From Methanoregula sp. (GTDB taxonomy: Archaea > Halobacteriota > Methanomicrobia > Methanomicrobiales > Methanospirillaceae): DNA of 64,000 nucleotides. A model generated the notes under the pieces. It was not told the origin of the DNA. It saw only the letters and a program-made list of their open reading frames with translations, and did not search any database. Numbering within the stretch: the stretch's first letter is position 1; every line of letters starts with the position of its first letter. Both the position numbers and the translations under genes were made by a program. Of the stretch, positions 1-11,500 are shown piece by piece. The stretch lies in assembly GCA_030651815.1 (NCBI GenBank), contig JAUSBW010000169.1:1-64000 (forward strand), written 5' to 3'.

Positions 1-133
1 CGACCATGCCCGTCAGTAAGCACAGTAACGTGATGAAAAAATTGAGGATGACGGTCATTTTCACCGCAAGCGTATGCGATACAGCGTACTGCCGCACCCT
101 CCTCTCCGTTACCATGCAGGATTTCAGGTTCAT
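1..133 (-). CDS. N-terminus of a possible membrane protein, truncated by the window start
   Basis: Minus-strand reading from ATG at 133 gives MNLKSCMVTERRVRQYAVSHTLAVKMTVILNFFITLLCLLTGMV, open to the window edge with a hydrophobic segment. Confidence 0.3.
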   Translation of the reverse strand, partial: MNLKSCMVTERRVRQYAVSHTLAVKMTVILNFFITLLCLLTGMV

Positions 134-309
134 TGTTGTTAATCAACCAAGTATTTCATCGTTTAAATATTTGCCTGAAGCAGTTGGTTAGATTAATCGG
201 GAATTGTGTCAGACAATTTTAAAACCGGGGCAGGTGGGGGCCCGGATTTTTGGGGAAAATTTGAGCGCGGGCAAAAGGTGGGGGAAATTTAAAAATTTTA
301 TAGAAATAC

Positions 310-362
310 TGGGGATGGGATTCAAACCCAAGAACTCCTGCGAAACCGGGCCCTGAACCTAG
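310..362 (-). pseudogene. 3' half of a tRNA-Leu gene (tRNA fragment)
   Basis: Reverse complement CTAGGTTCAGGGCCCGGTTTCGCAGGAGTTCTTGGGTTTGAATCCCATCCCCA has a CAG anticodon loop, variable arm, T-arm (GGGTTTGAATCCC) and discriminator A; no matching D-arm/acceptor 5' half upstream. Confidence 0.65.
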
Positions 363-469
363 TACAATAACATGGCGCAGCGTCTAGGAGTGTCTGTTCC
401 TATCAGTTACGGGTGTTAATTCACAAAACCCAAAACGCTATAATTAAAGTAAAATAATATATTGTCATT

Positions 470-763
470 GTGTGCTGCCAGTTATCTGAAGAAGAACTCT
501 TCATCTTGGATATGTTATACCAAGGTCGATCTCTGGCATCGAATCGGGGGAAAAACTACGAATTCATAAAAAAAATATATGCAAAAAAACGATTTACTAA
601 AGATTTCGATGATGCGATTAAAACCCTATTGAACCGGGGCTATATTACTCAAATAAGAAAGAAAGATATCAAATTTTTCATTTCTAATAAGAACCAAGCC
701 ACGCTGGCATTATTTTCGCACGGATTTAACACTTCGTTGGGTAAGATCCGACATATTGAATAA
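470..763 (+). CDS. hypothetical small protein, possibly wHTH
   Basis: 97-aa ORF, Lys-rich, helical composition. Confidence 0.4.
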   Translation: MCCQLSEEELFILDMLYQGRSLASNRGKNYEFIKKIYAKKRFTKDFDDAIKTLLNRGYITQIRKKDIKFFISNKNQATLALFSHGFNTSLGKIRHIE

Positions 764-882
764 TCTTTACACGCGTGTTCAATTTACTTTACATACTTTT
801 AATAATAATAATAATAATAACAACAAGGTGGAGACAGGGAGTGACATACCCTGTTTAATTCACAGTGTATGTGGTGAGTCAT

Positions 883-1389
883 ATGCAGAAACCATTTGAG
901 GGAGTGTTTGGGAACACCAGTGAAATGAGATTACTGGAGTTTCTATTACCTTTGCAGGACATCGAATTCAACGTAACAGAATTGTCAGAAGAGGTTGGCG
1001 TTTCAAGGGTTACCGCAACGAGAATTATCAAAAAATTCGTAAAAAACAAAATCCTGAAACCACGTCGGGTAGGTTCAGTCACATTTTATTCCCTGAATGT
1101 GAATTCGCCCTGGGTTGAGGTCGCAAAACGATTAAACATCGTGGCCATTGAATCCATCTTGGGAGATGAAACGTTATATGAGATTCATGATTATCTCGAA
1201 ATCCACAGGCCACGGCCCACATCATCAATAGGGCCCGAACCTGTAAGCGAAATGGGATGGAAAATACAGAGAAGTCATCCGATGACTCCGCTAGATGGAA
1301 TAATCTTGGATGGAACTGCAAGCTCCCAGTGCTTATCGAACTTATGGAACTCCGGAGATCCCGTAAAATTAAATGATTGTGTGGTATAG
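883..1389 (+). CDS. winged-helix transcriptional regulator-like protein
   Basis: FNVTELSEEVGVSRVTATRIIKKFVKNKILKPRRVGSVTFYSLN is a wHTH signature; the tail after about residue 110 is less convincing. Confidence 0.6.
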   Translation: MQKPFEGVFGNTSEMRLLEFLLPLQDIEFNVTELSEEVGVSRVTATRIIKKFVKNKILKPRRVGSVTFYSLNVNSPWVEVAKRLNIVAIESILGDETLYEIHDYLEIHRPRPTSSIGPEPVSEMGWKIQRSHPMTPLDGIILDGTASSQCLSNLWNSGDPVKLNDCVV

Positions 1390-1391
1390 TT

Positions 1392-1811
1392 ATGGCAACG
1401 CATGAAGATTTCTTCAAAAAAGAGCTGGTCACGGAACTGCGAAATATCGCAGGACTAATGGAGAAAGAAAAAAATCCAGAGAAAAAAATTTATTATTTTT
1501 CTGCGGGTTATGGGATTACAAGTCGATCATATCGGTATGCATTCTCAAGCGAGGTTTTACTCGCAGATCTCATCCTGAATGCAAGCTATCAAACCCTTTT
1601 TGATCGATTCAAACGGATTAAATCGGGTGAGACTACCGTCCCACTGGATGAAGCAACGTTCAAGAAGATCGAAGACGGACTCTGGGATCTTGCAAAAGCG
1701 TTGGATACTGGCAAACCAATACAAAAGTCGCTTGAGGAGATATTGACCGCTTCTTTTAGTGTATCCGGTCCTGGATATTATCTAAAAGAAAAAGGCATGC
1801 TGAAATTGTAA
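1392..1811 (+). CDS. hypothetical protein downstream of the wHTH gene
   Basis: ORF from MATHEDFFKKEL, 139 aa, adjacent to the wHTH gene. Confidence 0.55.
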   Translation: MATHEDFFKKELVTELRNIAGLMEKEKNPEKKIYYFSAGYGITSRSYRYAFSSEVLLADLILNASYQTLFDRFKRIKSGETTVPLDEATFKKIEDGLWDLAKALDTGKPIQKSLEEILTASFSVSGPGYYLKEKGMLKL

Positions 1812-1844
1812 ATCTCTCTTTTTAATTCAGCATACAAAATAGAA

Positions 1845-1929
1845 TGCGAGGGGAGGGATTTGAACCCGCGAACCCCTTCGGGAACGGATCTTGAGTCCGT
1901 CACTGTTGACCAGGCTTAGTTACCCTCGC
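1845..1929 (-). tRNA. tRNA-Leu (anticodon CAA)
   Basis: Reverse complement GCGAGGGTAACTAAGCCTGGTCAACAGTGACGGACTCAAGATCCGTTCCCGAAGGGGTTCGCGGGTTCAAATCCCTCCCCTCGCA: paired acceptor stem, long variable arm, CTCAAGA anticodon loop, T-loop GTTCAAATC. Confidence 0.92.
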
Positions 1930-2007
1930 TCAGAATAATATTTGTTTTAGGATCGTAAAATGCTTTGAGTTGGATAAACGTGCTCTTTTGCCATACTTGG
2001 TCAACAA

Positions 2008-2049
2008 ATCTTGAGTCTATCGCCGTTGGCCAGGCTTGGCTATCCCCGC
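2008..2049 (-). pseudogene. 5' half of a tRNA-Leu gene (tRNA fragment)
   Basis: Reverse complement GCGGGGATAGCCAAGCCTGGCCAACGGCGATAGACTCAAGAT resembles the 5' half of the adjacent intact tRNA-Leu, with no 3' half following. Confidence 0.65.
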
Positions 2050-2095
2050 CCTATGTGGGATAATGTTGGTGAGAGGGATACATAAGCTCAACTGA

Positions 2096-5000
2096 TCACA
2101 TGAAATCCGCTAAACCCAGCTGCTGCTCTTTTTCCTCACCGAACGTGGACTGGATCGCAAGGTCAATCACCTCGACCCGCTGCTTGGTATATTCCGAGAC
2201 CTTGTACTTCCGGCAGATCTCGCGGGACATCTCGAGATACTTCTTCACCGACCCTTCATGCACCGTGGGAATGATATTGCCATTGCACGGGTGCTTACCC
2301 TTGAACTTCGTGCACTTGCCGGCAAGCGGTATCCTGCGGTAGCTCGTGTTGCACTTCGTGCACCGGAACTTCTGCTTTGAGAATGCCGACAGGTTGCCCA
2401 TTAAGTCCCGGATAAAATGGGTGTTGAGCACACGCTCTGCCACATCGTCCACGTCAACGGCCCGGATCTTCTCAGCAAGTACCAGTTCGGCTTCGAGCTT
2501 GTCGGTCATCGTCTTTAGCTGGGTGTACATCGATTCGATCGGGCCTGCCGAGATATCCGAGGTGTCGTGGGTGAACTGGAACCCTTCGAGCTGGGCAGGG
2601 GTACCGATCCGGTTCTCGACCCGGTCGATGAGTTTGACAATCGTCTTGGGCTCAATATAGTTGAGGGCACCAGTGTAGAGTTCGAGGGGATAGTTTTCAC
2701 AAACATCGACGTTTAAGGCTTCCTTGTCGATCTGGGCTGGATCGATCCTGCTCGTCAGCACGAGCGGGGCATCCATGGATCCGCCCCGGTTCTGGGGCAG
2801 GAACGAGCGCGAGAAGTTGATCAGGCCATCCAGCAGGAGCATGATGCAGTCTTCATCCCCATCACACTGGCCAGTGAAGATCCCGTTTGCCACGAGAGTA
2901 TGATCGTCAGCAACCGTCAGGCAGTAGACCCGCTCTTCGGGCGCTGGTACCACATTAATGGTGCGGATACGGTCCGAGATCACGTTCATGCACTCCAGCA
3001 CCGGCACCGCATCCCCGACTTTGAGTTCGAGCGCCCTTATCTTCCGGAGGTACGCGGTGTCCCAGACAAGCATTGCATGATCGGGAGTGACTGAGATATC
3101 CTTTCCAAGTGCAGTTGTGATCCGGAGCAGGGTTACCGGTGACCTGTGGATAGAGACCGTAGTGACCTTCCGGATGTGCATCACGCCATTCGTATCGATG
3201 GTGCGGGTAAAATACGGGCGGGCCGGGTCCGAGTAATAAGTGCCGAGCTGGTCGATGCCCGGCCGGCTCACGTCAAAGTTTTCAAGCACGAACTTCCGTA
3301 TCGGGTGCCGGGTCCATGACCTGCCATCGTACACCTCGATCATGGTATCGCCAAAGAAGCAGTTGCGCCGCTTGGCGGCATGGAAGAACGGATGGGCATA
3401 GCCAACATCTGCCCGGGTGAACCCGACGATCCGGGCGAGCACACCGGCGCTCGTGTGCGGAGCAAGGCCAATCACAAGATGCCCCACGAGATCCTGGGTT
3501 TTCTCCACATTGTAAAACGGGGGCAGACCGTAGCATTTCACCAGCAGATCGTCCATGAACTTTGCCACGTTCACCATATACTCGGCGCAGGAATCCGATA
3601 CCAACAGATCCTGTGCATGGAGTTCAACCACCTGCTTACCGCTCTGGAGATCGTACCCGTGCGTGTCTGTGGTATATCCCAGCGAGCGAAGTTTCTCTAC
3701 AGACACCCGCACTTCATCGGGGCGGATGTGGGTGAGCGGCAGGTCGATCATGTCAAACCGCGTGGTCCCGTCCTTAAAGACCCAGATGTTCCGGATCGCC
3801 CGTAAGATACCCTTCTCCATCGCCTCGACGGACTTCTCCTTCGAGATCATGCCTTTGACGCCCTTGACGAGCGCAACCGCATCGGTTTTCATCCCAAGAC
3901 GTGCCATCACCTTGGCATATTCCCCTTTGAGATCAAGTTTTACCCGCTGGGTGCAGGTGGCCTGGGCGTCACAGCCGGGACACCGGGGCAGCTGGGTTTC
4001 CCTGCCGCACTTGGTGCAGGTGAAAACTGCAACGGTATGCCCCCCGCACTTATCGCACCGGTTGAGATATGTGATCTCCTGGCACTCGGAACAGCGCCTG
4101 CGGCCCACTTCGATCTCGATGATCCCGCTTTCTTTATGGAAGCCAATCTCGGTATCGTTCTGATCAGTCTCCTCGATATGAGCAGAAGCAGACTGAAACG
4201 ACCTCCGGGCACCACCGGTGTCCCCGAGCGGGAAGAGGACATGCGGGGGCGGATTCATCTTGCGGGGCTTGGATTTCCCCGGTCTCCCCATGCGTCCGCC
4301 GATCCGGGTCCCCGATCGGGAACGCATCCTGAACCCGGAAAGGTGCTGGACGAGGGCCAGCTGGGAAACATCCGGGGCACCATTCCACTCCTCGCGTTTC
4401 TTTAAGGTGTCATCCAACCCGAGGCAGGCAATGAATGCCCGGTAGATCTGGATCTTCACGCTCCCGTCCCGCACAACATGGGGAAGGAGCAGGGTTTCGA
4501 GGATATCCTTGGTCACCGGGTCAAGAGGGATCTGAAGATGATCATCAACAATCTTTCCCTTACCCGAAACCGCGTCAGCGAGTTGGCGGATCTGTTCAAT
4601 AGTGATATCGTCCCAGAACCATGTATAGGCGGGATGCAGATATCCACCTGCCCGGGCAAATGCAAGTGCTTCTCCCTCATCTTTGGGGGTTTTTGTACCC
4701 GGCTCGCTGTCGAGCAGCCACCACTCGTTGCAATAACCAGAGGGCACCAGCGGGTGGTTGTTCTCTAAAAATTCCCCGTACGAGATGAGAATCTCCCCCA
4801 CATCGAGGATCCGCTCAATGCCGGGCTGGAGGCGTTTTGCCGTGGCTTCGTCATCGATGCGAAGCACATCGCCATCGGTCAGGCGCACGGTCGGGCCTTC
4901 GATCGAATCCACCGGAACCACACCACAGGCCTTGCCCGGCCGCTCGGTCTTCATCTGGGTGCCGGTGGCAAGGAATTCCCCCAGCACATACAGGGTGGCA

Positions 5001-6010
5001 GGGTGCAGACCGGCTGCGGCAAACCCGGTGTTGCGCGAGCGGCCGTACCGGAGCCGGAAGCCGCCTTTTCTCATCGGGTAGGAAAAGACCGGTCTCCCTC
5101 CGATCAGATCGCGGAGATACTTGTCCAGCGGTTTGATGCCGACCGTTTTTTCCTCGTCACCGGACTTTGAGGCACCGGCAATGAGTTTGTCGAGCCAGTC
5201 CCAGCCCTCCATCTTCATCATCTCGACCCGGCTCTTGAGCTTGCGGGCTTTACCGGCAATACCTTCTCCGATAACGAGCGCCATGCCACCCCGTACCGAG
5301 TTCGTCTCAACCCGGTCGAGATTCCGGTGCCCGGACACCTCCTCTTTTTCGGTTGCTTCGCCATCAATGCAGACCGGGCAGTTCCCGATGATGAGCCGTA
5401 TCTCTGCTTCGCTCGGCAGGTACTGGAGGTTCATGATCGAGTTGTACTGCCGGATCTCCTCGATATACCGCTCAATTTCCTGCTGACGGGGGATGTACCG
5501 GTTGATACCCAGTTTCTGGCGAACATAGTCCCCAACGAGCACAGAGAGTGCCTGCGCAGTCCCGCCGGCACTCCGGATCGGACCTGCATAGAAGATCATC
5601 AGGTACTGGCTGCCATCGTCGTTCTTGCCGAGCTCGATCTTTGCGATCCCTTCGGTGGGGGCTGCAACGACTCCCTCGGTGAGCAGGGCCATCGCCGTCC
5701 GGATGGAATGGTCGAGGATCTCATCCACGGAGGTCTCCCCGAACTTGCAGGCAACAAAGTCGTCGCCGATACGGAGCGCGATCTCCTCCCGCGACATCCG
5801 GGATTCGAGTTCACGGATCCGCACAGCCACCCCCTTGATCCCGAGCAGTGCCTCCACCCGGTCGGCAAGATCGCTGGCTATGGGGATCTCAACATCGAGA
5901 GAAGGGTCGAGGCCACGGGAGCGGGCTTCCTTCGCTATCGCTATCGCATGATGAAGATCATCCATGAGGGACTTTTCATACGCCTCCATCGCGGGCGAGA
6001 GCACCAACAT
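2096..6010 (-). CDS. polC: DNA polymerase II (PolD) large subunit DP2 with intein
   Basis: 1304 aa; zinc-ribbon motifs, [14 protein letters not shown] catalytic motif, C-terminal [11 protein letters not shown]-like motif. Confidence 0.96.
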   Translation of the reverse strand: MLVLSPAMEAYEKSLMDDLHHAIAIAKEARSRGLDPSLDVEIPIASDLADRVEALLGIKGVAVRIRELESRMSREEIALRIGDDFVACKFGETSVDEILDHSIRTAMALLTEGVVAAPTEGIAKIELGKNDDGSQYLMIFYAGPIRSAGGTAQALSVLVGDYVRQKLGINRYIPRQQEIERYIEEIRQYNSIMNLQYLPSEAEIRLIIGNCPVCIDGEATEKEEVSGHRNLDRVETNSVRGGMALVIGEGIAGKARKLKSRVEMMKMEGWDWLDKLIAGASKSGDEEKTVGIKPLDKYLRDLIGGRPVFSYPMRKGGFRLRYGRSRNTGFAAAGLHPATLYVLGEFLATGTQMKTERPGKACGVVPVDSIEGPTVRLTDGDVLRIDDEATAKRLQPGIERILDVGEILISYGEFLENNHPLVPSGYCNEWWLLDSEPGTKTPKDEGEALAFARAGGYLHPAYTWFWDDITIEQIRQLADAVSGKGKIVDDHLQIPLDPVTKDILETLLLPHVVRDGSVKIQIYRAFIACLGLDDTLKKREEWNGAPDVSQLALVQHLSGFRMRSRSGTRIGGRMGRPGKSKPRKMNPPPHVLFPLGDTGGARRSFQSASAHIEETDQNDTEIGFHKESGIIEIEVGRRRCSECQEITYLNRCDKCGGHTVAVFTCTKCGRETQLPRCPGCDAQATCTQRVKLDLKGEYAKVMARLGMKTDAVALVKGVKGMISKEKSVEAMEKGILRAIRNIWVFKDGTTRFDMIDLPLTHIRPDEVRVSVEKLRSLGYTTDTHGYDLQSGKQVVELHAQDLLVSDSCAEYMVNVAKFMDDLLVKCYGLPPFYNVEKTQDLVGHLVIGLAPHTSAGVLARIVGFTRADVGYAHPFFHAAKRRNCFFGDTMIEVYDGRSWTRHPIRKFVLENFDVSRPGIDQLGTYYSDPARPYFTRTIDTNGVMHIRKVTTVSIHRSPVTLLRITTALGKDISVTPDHAMLVWDTAYLRKIRALELKVGDAVPVLECMNVISDRIRTINVVPAPEERVYCLTVADDHTLVANGIFTGQCDGDEDCIMLLLDGLINFSRSFLPQNRGGSMDAPLVLTSRIDPAQIDKEALNVDVCENYPLELYTGALNYIEPKTIVKLIDRVENRIGTPAQLEGFQFTHDTSDISAGPIESMYTQLKTMTDKLEAELVLAEKIRAVDVDDVAERVLNTHFIRDLMGNLSAFSKQKFRCTKCNTSYRRIPLAGKCTKFKGKHPCNGNIIPTVHEGSVKKYLEMSREICRKYKVSEYTKQRVEVIDLAIQSTFGEEKEQQLGLADFM
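2867..3361 (-). other. mini-intein inside DP2 (165 codons, C-terminal Gln)
   Basis: In-frame insertion between HAAKRRN and CDGDEDC; begins [10 protein letters not shown], contains [10 protein letters not shown], ends [22 protein letters not shown]; no endonuclease-sized insert. Confidence 0.92.
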
Positions 6011-6108
6011 ACCGGTACGATGGTTCGGGAGGGGATTTATCCCTTCGGTTTATCTCACTTTAAAAAAAAGTGAGGCCCGATCCTTATGCTGAATGTGCAC
6101 AGAACAGG

Positions 6109-6663
6109 TCAAGCCTTATCTTCATCGTCCTGCACATGTTTTACCATCGCAGGAAGACCCGTATCGCCCATCTGCCAGAGGGTCAGTGCAGCGCAGGATT
6201 TGATAATTTCATCGGCATCATCCAGCCGGCGGGTGAGCGGTTCCACTGCCGGCTTTCCTATCCGGCAAAGCGCCCGGGAAAGATAGCCCCGCAGATCTGC
6301 ATCATCGCTTCCCATAGCAGTAATCAGAGGTTCCACCGCAGGACTGCCTATCTCACCAAGGGCAGCAGCACCGTAGCGCCGGAAATCCTTTTCCCTGTTC
6401 AACCGCATTGCAGCGATCATGGGTTCAATCGCCGGTCCTCCGATTCGTGAGAGGGCGACTGCCGCATACCAGCGGTGATCATTGTCCGGTGAATCCGCAA
6501 GTGCCTTGATAAGAACCGGTATTGCAGGTTCGCCGAGCTCCCCGAGTGCCTGCACTGCCTCGTGCCGGATATCGATAGACGGATTTCCCAGAGATGTAAT
6601 GATCTCATTGATCTTCTGTTCATCGGTCGCGTACGGATCGTTTCGGGAATTTTGCTGCGCCAT
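6109..6663 (-). CDS. PBS-lyase-type HEAT-repeat protein
   Basis: Repeats of AVQALGELGEPAIPVLIKAL type. Confidence 0.85.
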   Translation of the reverse strand: MAQQNSRNDPYATDEQKINEIITSLGNPSIDIRHEAVQALGELGEPAIPVLIKALADSPDNDHRWYAAVALSRIGGPAIEPMIAAMRLNREKDFRRYGAAALGEIGSPAVEPLITAMGSDDADLRGYLSRALCRIGKPAVEPLTRRLDDADEIIKSCAALTLWQMGDTGLPAMVKHVQDDEDKA

Positions 6664-6665
6664 TA

Positions 6666-7634
6666 TTACCTCATATTCTTATCTTTACATTCTTTTTTTG
6701 TGTTTCCACCCCGTATCCTGCGCACCAGCGGTTCGACAGCCGGGATCAGGATGGCATCGATTGCATCGGCTATTGCCTTTCGCTCATTGTCATCCGCATT
6801 CTCAAGGAGCTGGATTAAGGGCTCGATCGCATCTGCGTTCTTAAGTTCCCCGATCGCAGTCATCACTTCGATACGAGTCTCTCCATGAGCACCCTTTAAA
6901 AAACCCAGCAGGGGACCGAGTGCAGGAGTGCCGATGGATGCAAGCGCAGATGCGGCTTCTGCCCTTACCATTGCCTCCTCATCAGCAAGTGCGAGGATCA
7001 GCGGTTCAACAGCAATTGGATTTTTTATTTTCCCCAAGGCAAGAGCGGCCCCCCACCGGACATCGGGATCACCCTTTTTAAGAGCTTGGATGAGAGGGGG
7101 GGCTGCCGTATTGCCAATCATGCTGAGTGCATGAGCAGCCCGGCTTCTCACAAACCGGTCATCATCTGAAAGCAGCTGTATCAGGGGTTCAATGGCATCC
7201 GGGTTCCCAATCTCCCCTAATGCAATCGCGGCTTTCCAGCGGACATCATCATCCGGGTACTGCAGTGTTGCAATGAGCAGCTCCACTGCGGGATTCCCAA
7301 TCTTCGAGAGCGCTTCTGCCGCTTTCCACCGCACACCACTGAACTCATCGCGTTTTAATGCGGTGATAAGGGGGCCGACTGCTGATTCATCCCCGATATT
7401 TCCCAACGCTTCTGCCGCCTCGTACTGGATCTGGGGATCTTTATGTTCCAGCAGGCGGGCAAGACCGACGATATCCCGTCTTACTGTAAGTTTTTTCACA
7501 TCCGGCCCAAGAAGCCCTGCCGGATTGATACGATCAAAAAAGGTTAGTTCCACTACGATGAAGGCCATCAGGTAAAGCAGGCGTTTGTACCTGAAAACCG
7601 GCGGGATGAATTCCATCTGATGATACTTTGGCAA
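6666..7634 (-). CDS. HEAT-repeat protein with N-terminal membrane segment
   Basis: Multiple AAEALGNIGDESAVGPLITAL-type repeats; hydrophobic N-terminus. Confidence 0.85.
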   Translation of the reverse strand: MPKYHQMEFIPPVFRYKRLLYLMAFIVVELTFFDRINPAGLLGPDVKKLTVRRDIVGLARLLEHKDPQIQYEAAEALGNIGDESAVGPLITALKRDEFSGVRWKAAEALSKIGNPAVELLIATLQYPDDDVRWKAAIALGEIGNPDAIEPLIQLLSDDDRFVRSRAAHALSMIGNTAAPPLIQALKKGDPDVRWGAALALGKIKNPIAVEPLILALADEEAMVRAEAASALASIGTPALGPLLGFLKGAHGETRIEVMTAIGELKNADAIEPLIQLLENADDNERKAIADAIDAILIPAVEPLVRRIRGGNTKKECKDKNMR

Positions 7635-7687
7635 GAGAGGGATAAATGGATTGTGTGTTGTTCGCAGGAAGGGGGGTCTAAAAAGGA

Positions 7688-7852
7688 GTGTGTGTAAACA
7701 TTGCGCTTGCCATGTTCAGCCCCTCTATCCACTCGATGCGTCTGCATATCGTGGAATTCTTCTCGAAGTTCTATACGGGAGGCGGTGTAGTGTATAAACC
7801 GTTTAAGAAGGTGGTTGTGGAGGGGTGGGGTAAACTATGGGTGGGGTTTTAA
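7688..7852 (+). pseudogene. C-terminal fragment of an archaeal ATP synthase subunit I gene
   Basis: Translation NIALAMFSPSIHSMRLHIVEFFSKFYTGGGVVYKPFKK matches the C-terminus of the intact AtpI here (NIVLAVFSPFLHSFRLHMVEFNSKFYKGGGKMYKPFRK); no upstream domain. Confidence 0.85.
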
Positions 7853-7981
7853 CGGGAACTGGAGGGCTGTTTTGGATCCCGGCTTTACCGCTGTCAATTC
7901 TGGAAGTTCACCATCTCAGATACCTTCTCATTAGGTTACCCGGTCACTCTGGGAATCTACATCGCAAAAACAGGATTTGGG

Positions 7982-8530
7982 CTATTCTATCTTTTGAACC
8001 TGAAACCAGAACATACAAAGATTTTTTTCGAAATTTTCTGATTCTTTGAATTTATTTCTGATGCATTTCCAGAACTGCTGATCATGATTCCGATTGATCA
8101 GGTGTACCATCTCATGGAATACAATATATTCAACAAGATTATCGGGAAGGTACTGCCCCAGAGAGTTCAGAGTCAGGGTTCCATTCTTACTGCAACTCGC
8201 CCATTTGGAACACATTTTTTTAATGAACAACCGATCCGGAGCACAACCAAGTTCTTGTGAGTAACTCCTGATTAATTCCTGAACCTGTGTTCTGAACTCT
8301 TCTTTCGTTCTGGATTCGAGAGTGATAGTGGCTGATGTCTCTATAGCATCGTGAATAAACCGGTATTTGCGTTCAATCCATTGCCGGTGCTTTTTTAATA
8401 CCCGGTCCTCGTCCTGCCCTTTTGGAAGTACGACAAGTAATGTCCCGGTTCTGAATTCCAGTCTTGGGTGTTTCACATCCCTGTGTGAGACGGTATAAGG
8501 GAAATGAATGGGTTCAGTTTGAGCCAGCAT
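7982..8530 (-). CDS. YgjP/DUF45-like zinc metallopeptidase
   Basis: HEMVHLINRNHDQQFW motif; overlaps the hsdR stop. Confidence 0.85.
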   Translation of the reverse strand: MLAQTEPIHFPYTVSHRDVKHPRLEFRTGTLLVVLPKGQDEDRVLKKHRQWIERKYRFIHDAIETSATITLESRTKEEFRTQVQELIRSYSQELGCAPDRLFIKKMCSKWASCSKNGTLTLNSLGQYLPDNLVEYIVFHEMVHLINRNHDQQFWKCIRNKFKESENFEKNLCMFWFQVQKIE

Positions 8531-11500
8531 AATTTTTCACGCTCTCGATAAGCTTGAGGTATAACTGGTCGATCTCTTCGATGCTCTTTCCCCGCGGTTT
8601 CCCGTACCTGCGGGCAAACCTCTGGATATCCTGTTCTATACCCTTTTTCGCACTCACCTGCGAAATCCAGCCGGGGAACATAGATTTTTTGAGGTCTTCT
8701 GATAGCTGACGGATATCCCTGATAAGGTCTGAGTCTTCTCCCCATTGTATTTCGATCTTCAAAAACATCGAATATTCTAATTCTGATAGCCCGAGCTGAT
8801 CCCGCCGTGCATTCAGCTGTTGCATCTCCCTGATAATAGCTGCACCATCGCGGTAGATTGCTTCATAATCCTTGGATTTTGCTTTCCAGGCGCAGATGAT
8901 CTTCTCGACCCGTTCGAGAAGCGATTCATTGACCGGTGTCTGGTGCCGATCAACCAGAATGAACCGGTTGAGTGTGAAAACGATGTTTGCCGCTTTTTCC
9001 CGCTTGTCGGCTACTTTTTCTTCAAGTACCTTGAGATACTCCGGCCCGAATTCAATCACCGGCAGGTTGTTCTCAACATTCTGGATATCGGTAGTTTTAT
9101 GGATATACTTGATCGTCTTTTCAAAATATTTCTGGACATGGGTTGCATAGTCAGGCTGATTCCTGAGCGCCATCCGTGTGTAATAGGAGTATATTTCTGA
9201 GAACCACTTGTACTGTTCAAAATATTCGAGTTTTATTTTATCAGGGCCGAGGAATTCAAAGACCCTGCGCATCTCCCGGTATGTATCGACAAACTCATCT
9301 GCGATCGTTTCATCACCGGTGAGTAATTCAATAGCTGACAGGAATGTGTCCTTGTCATAGGATCCGATTTTAATATCTTTGAACATGCCGGCAAGCTCTT
9401 CCATCCGTGCCGCAAATTCCTGTGCGATCTCTTCTGTTGAGAACAGAGCGCTGGTGATATCGGTCTCATTGTATTTTTCAAGGGCTTTTCTTATGTCCTT
9501 GAGGATCCCGATATAATCGATGATAAGACCCGCTTCTTTGACACCTTTGTAAGGCCGGTTCGTCCGTGCAATGGCCTGAAGGAGCCGGTGTTCCCTGAGC
9601 GGTTTGTCAAGATACATTGTCTGGAGAATCGGCGCATCAAAGCCGGTGAGGAGCTTGTCAGTGACAATCAGGATTCGGGGATCCTCTTCCCACTTGAAAC
9701 GGTCCCGGATATCATCATTGATCTCGCCGGCATCGTAACCGGGGTTTGATTCCATGACCCCGTCTTTGTAGGAGGCGAGCACGGAATCCCGTTCATCGGC
9801 CTGGTAGGTCATGACAACTTCAGAATATTCCGGTGGGAGGTGCTTGTCGAGTTCCTGTTTGTAAAGGACACAGGCTTTCCGGCTGACCCCGACGACCATG
9901 GCTTTGTATCTGCCATCGACATTTTCCCGGAAATGAGCGGCAATGTCCCGGGCAATAATTGCGATTCGTTTTGGATTCTCCAAAAAGACCTTGATGATAT
10001 TGAGGCGTTTCTTGACGCCTTCTTCAACCGGCTGCCGGTAGGTATCCGGGATCTCTTCGAGTTCGGTTTCAAGGAATATCCGGAGCATCTCCCGGTGGAG
10101 GTTGATACCTGCCTCTTTTTCTAGGCGTGGCTGGTAGGCAATCTTCACCGTGAACCCATCTTCGATTGATTCGCGGATGAAATAGCGGTCGAGGTAGAGT
10201 TCTCCTTCATCGGGGTAACTGAATTCGGTGTAAGTATCTTTCCCGATACGGTTTACCGGTGTCCCTGTCAGGGCAAAGAAAAACCCGTTTTTGAAGATAC
10301 CCTTCCGCATCTGGGCGGCCATAAGTCCGTACTGCGAGCGGTGGCCTTCATCGATGAACGCAACGATGTTCTTCCTTGTCGTGATCGTTTCACCGGGCTG
10401 GTTTTCCAGTTCCTTCTGGAGCCCGCTGAGCTCCTCGGGCCGGAACTTGTGGATAAGGGTGATCATGATGCCACGCCTGCCTTTCCCCTGATCGGCGAGC
10501 AGGACCCGCTTGAGTTCCGGGATGCTCCCGATGATCTCCGGTTTTGTGATAGTGAGCGCGTTATACTCTTCGTAGAGCTGGTCTTCAAGATCGATCCTGT
10601 CAACGATGAAGAAGATCGAAGGGTTCTTCAGCGCGGGCTGGTGATAGAGTTTGTTCGCGGCAAAGATCATCGTGAGGGTCTTACCCGATCCCTGCCAGTG
10701 CCAGATGAGCCCCTTGTTCTTGTCAGTTTTTCCCGCGAGGTTATCGAGGACGCGGTTGACCATCTTGTTTGCCGCACGGTACTGGATGTACCGTGGCAGG
10801 ACCTTGGTGTCCTCTCCCATTTCCCGGCGCATGAACAGGAAATACCTGAGAATGTCAAGCAGGCATTCCGGCTTGAGCATGGCGACCGATGCATCGTGCG
10901 GCTCCATATCCTCGATCTTCCACTCGTCGGTCCTGACCTCATCCTGCCACGGGACGATAGGGAAGAACTTCACTATCTGCTCAGCAGCCATCCCGATCTG
11001 GACGTACTTGTAGAGCTCAGGAATGATCTTCTTGTAATCCCGGATCTGGGCATACGCCGTGTGCCAGTCTTCTGTGAGGCTCGCCGGATCCTTGCACTCG
11101 ATATTGACAAGCGGAATCCCGTTGATATAGAGTATGATGTCGTTCCTGATCCGCTCGGTTCCTTCGTGGATAATCTGCCGGGAGACAATGTACTCGTTGT
11201 TCTCCAGTTTGTCGTAATCGAAGAGCCGGATGTATTCAACGGTCCTGGTCTTTTCGAAACGGACCGGGATGCCTGCCTTCATGAACTGGAGGATCTGTTT
11301 GGCAGCTTCGATGCCCGATCCCCGGCTCTGCAACTCCCGGACGGCAAGCCAGATCTCCTTCTCTTCGATCCCGATGTCTTTGTTGATCTTCTTGATAGCG
11401 CGGATGAGGGGATTGACGAGAAGCGGTTCCTTGTAGCTCTCCCGCTCCAGTTTGTCGGATGAAGTGAGCGTCCAGCCATTTGCCTGGAGCTTTTCGATGA

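Noticed and set aside
799-826. AAT trinucleotide run
   Set aside because: Short AT-rich intergenic microsatellite; no clear function
310-2049. tRNA halves considered as a split or intron-containing tRNA
   Set aside because: Acceptor stems of the halves do not pair fully and anticodon loops differ (CAG vs CAA)
5327-6073. 248-aa plus-strand ORF, and other antisense ORFs at 2100-5486
   Set aside because: Antisense to PolD large subunit; no recognisable domain
10341-11462. 373-aa plus-strand ORF
   Set aside because: Antisense to hsdR, whose motifs are unambiguous; long antisense ORF caused by composition
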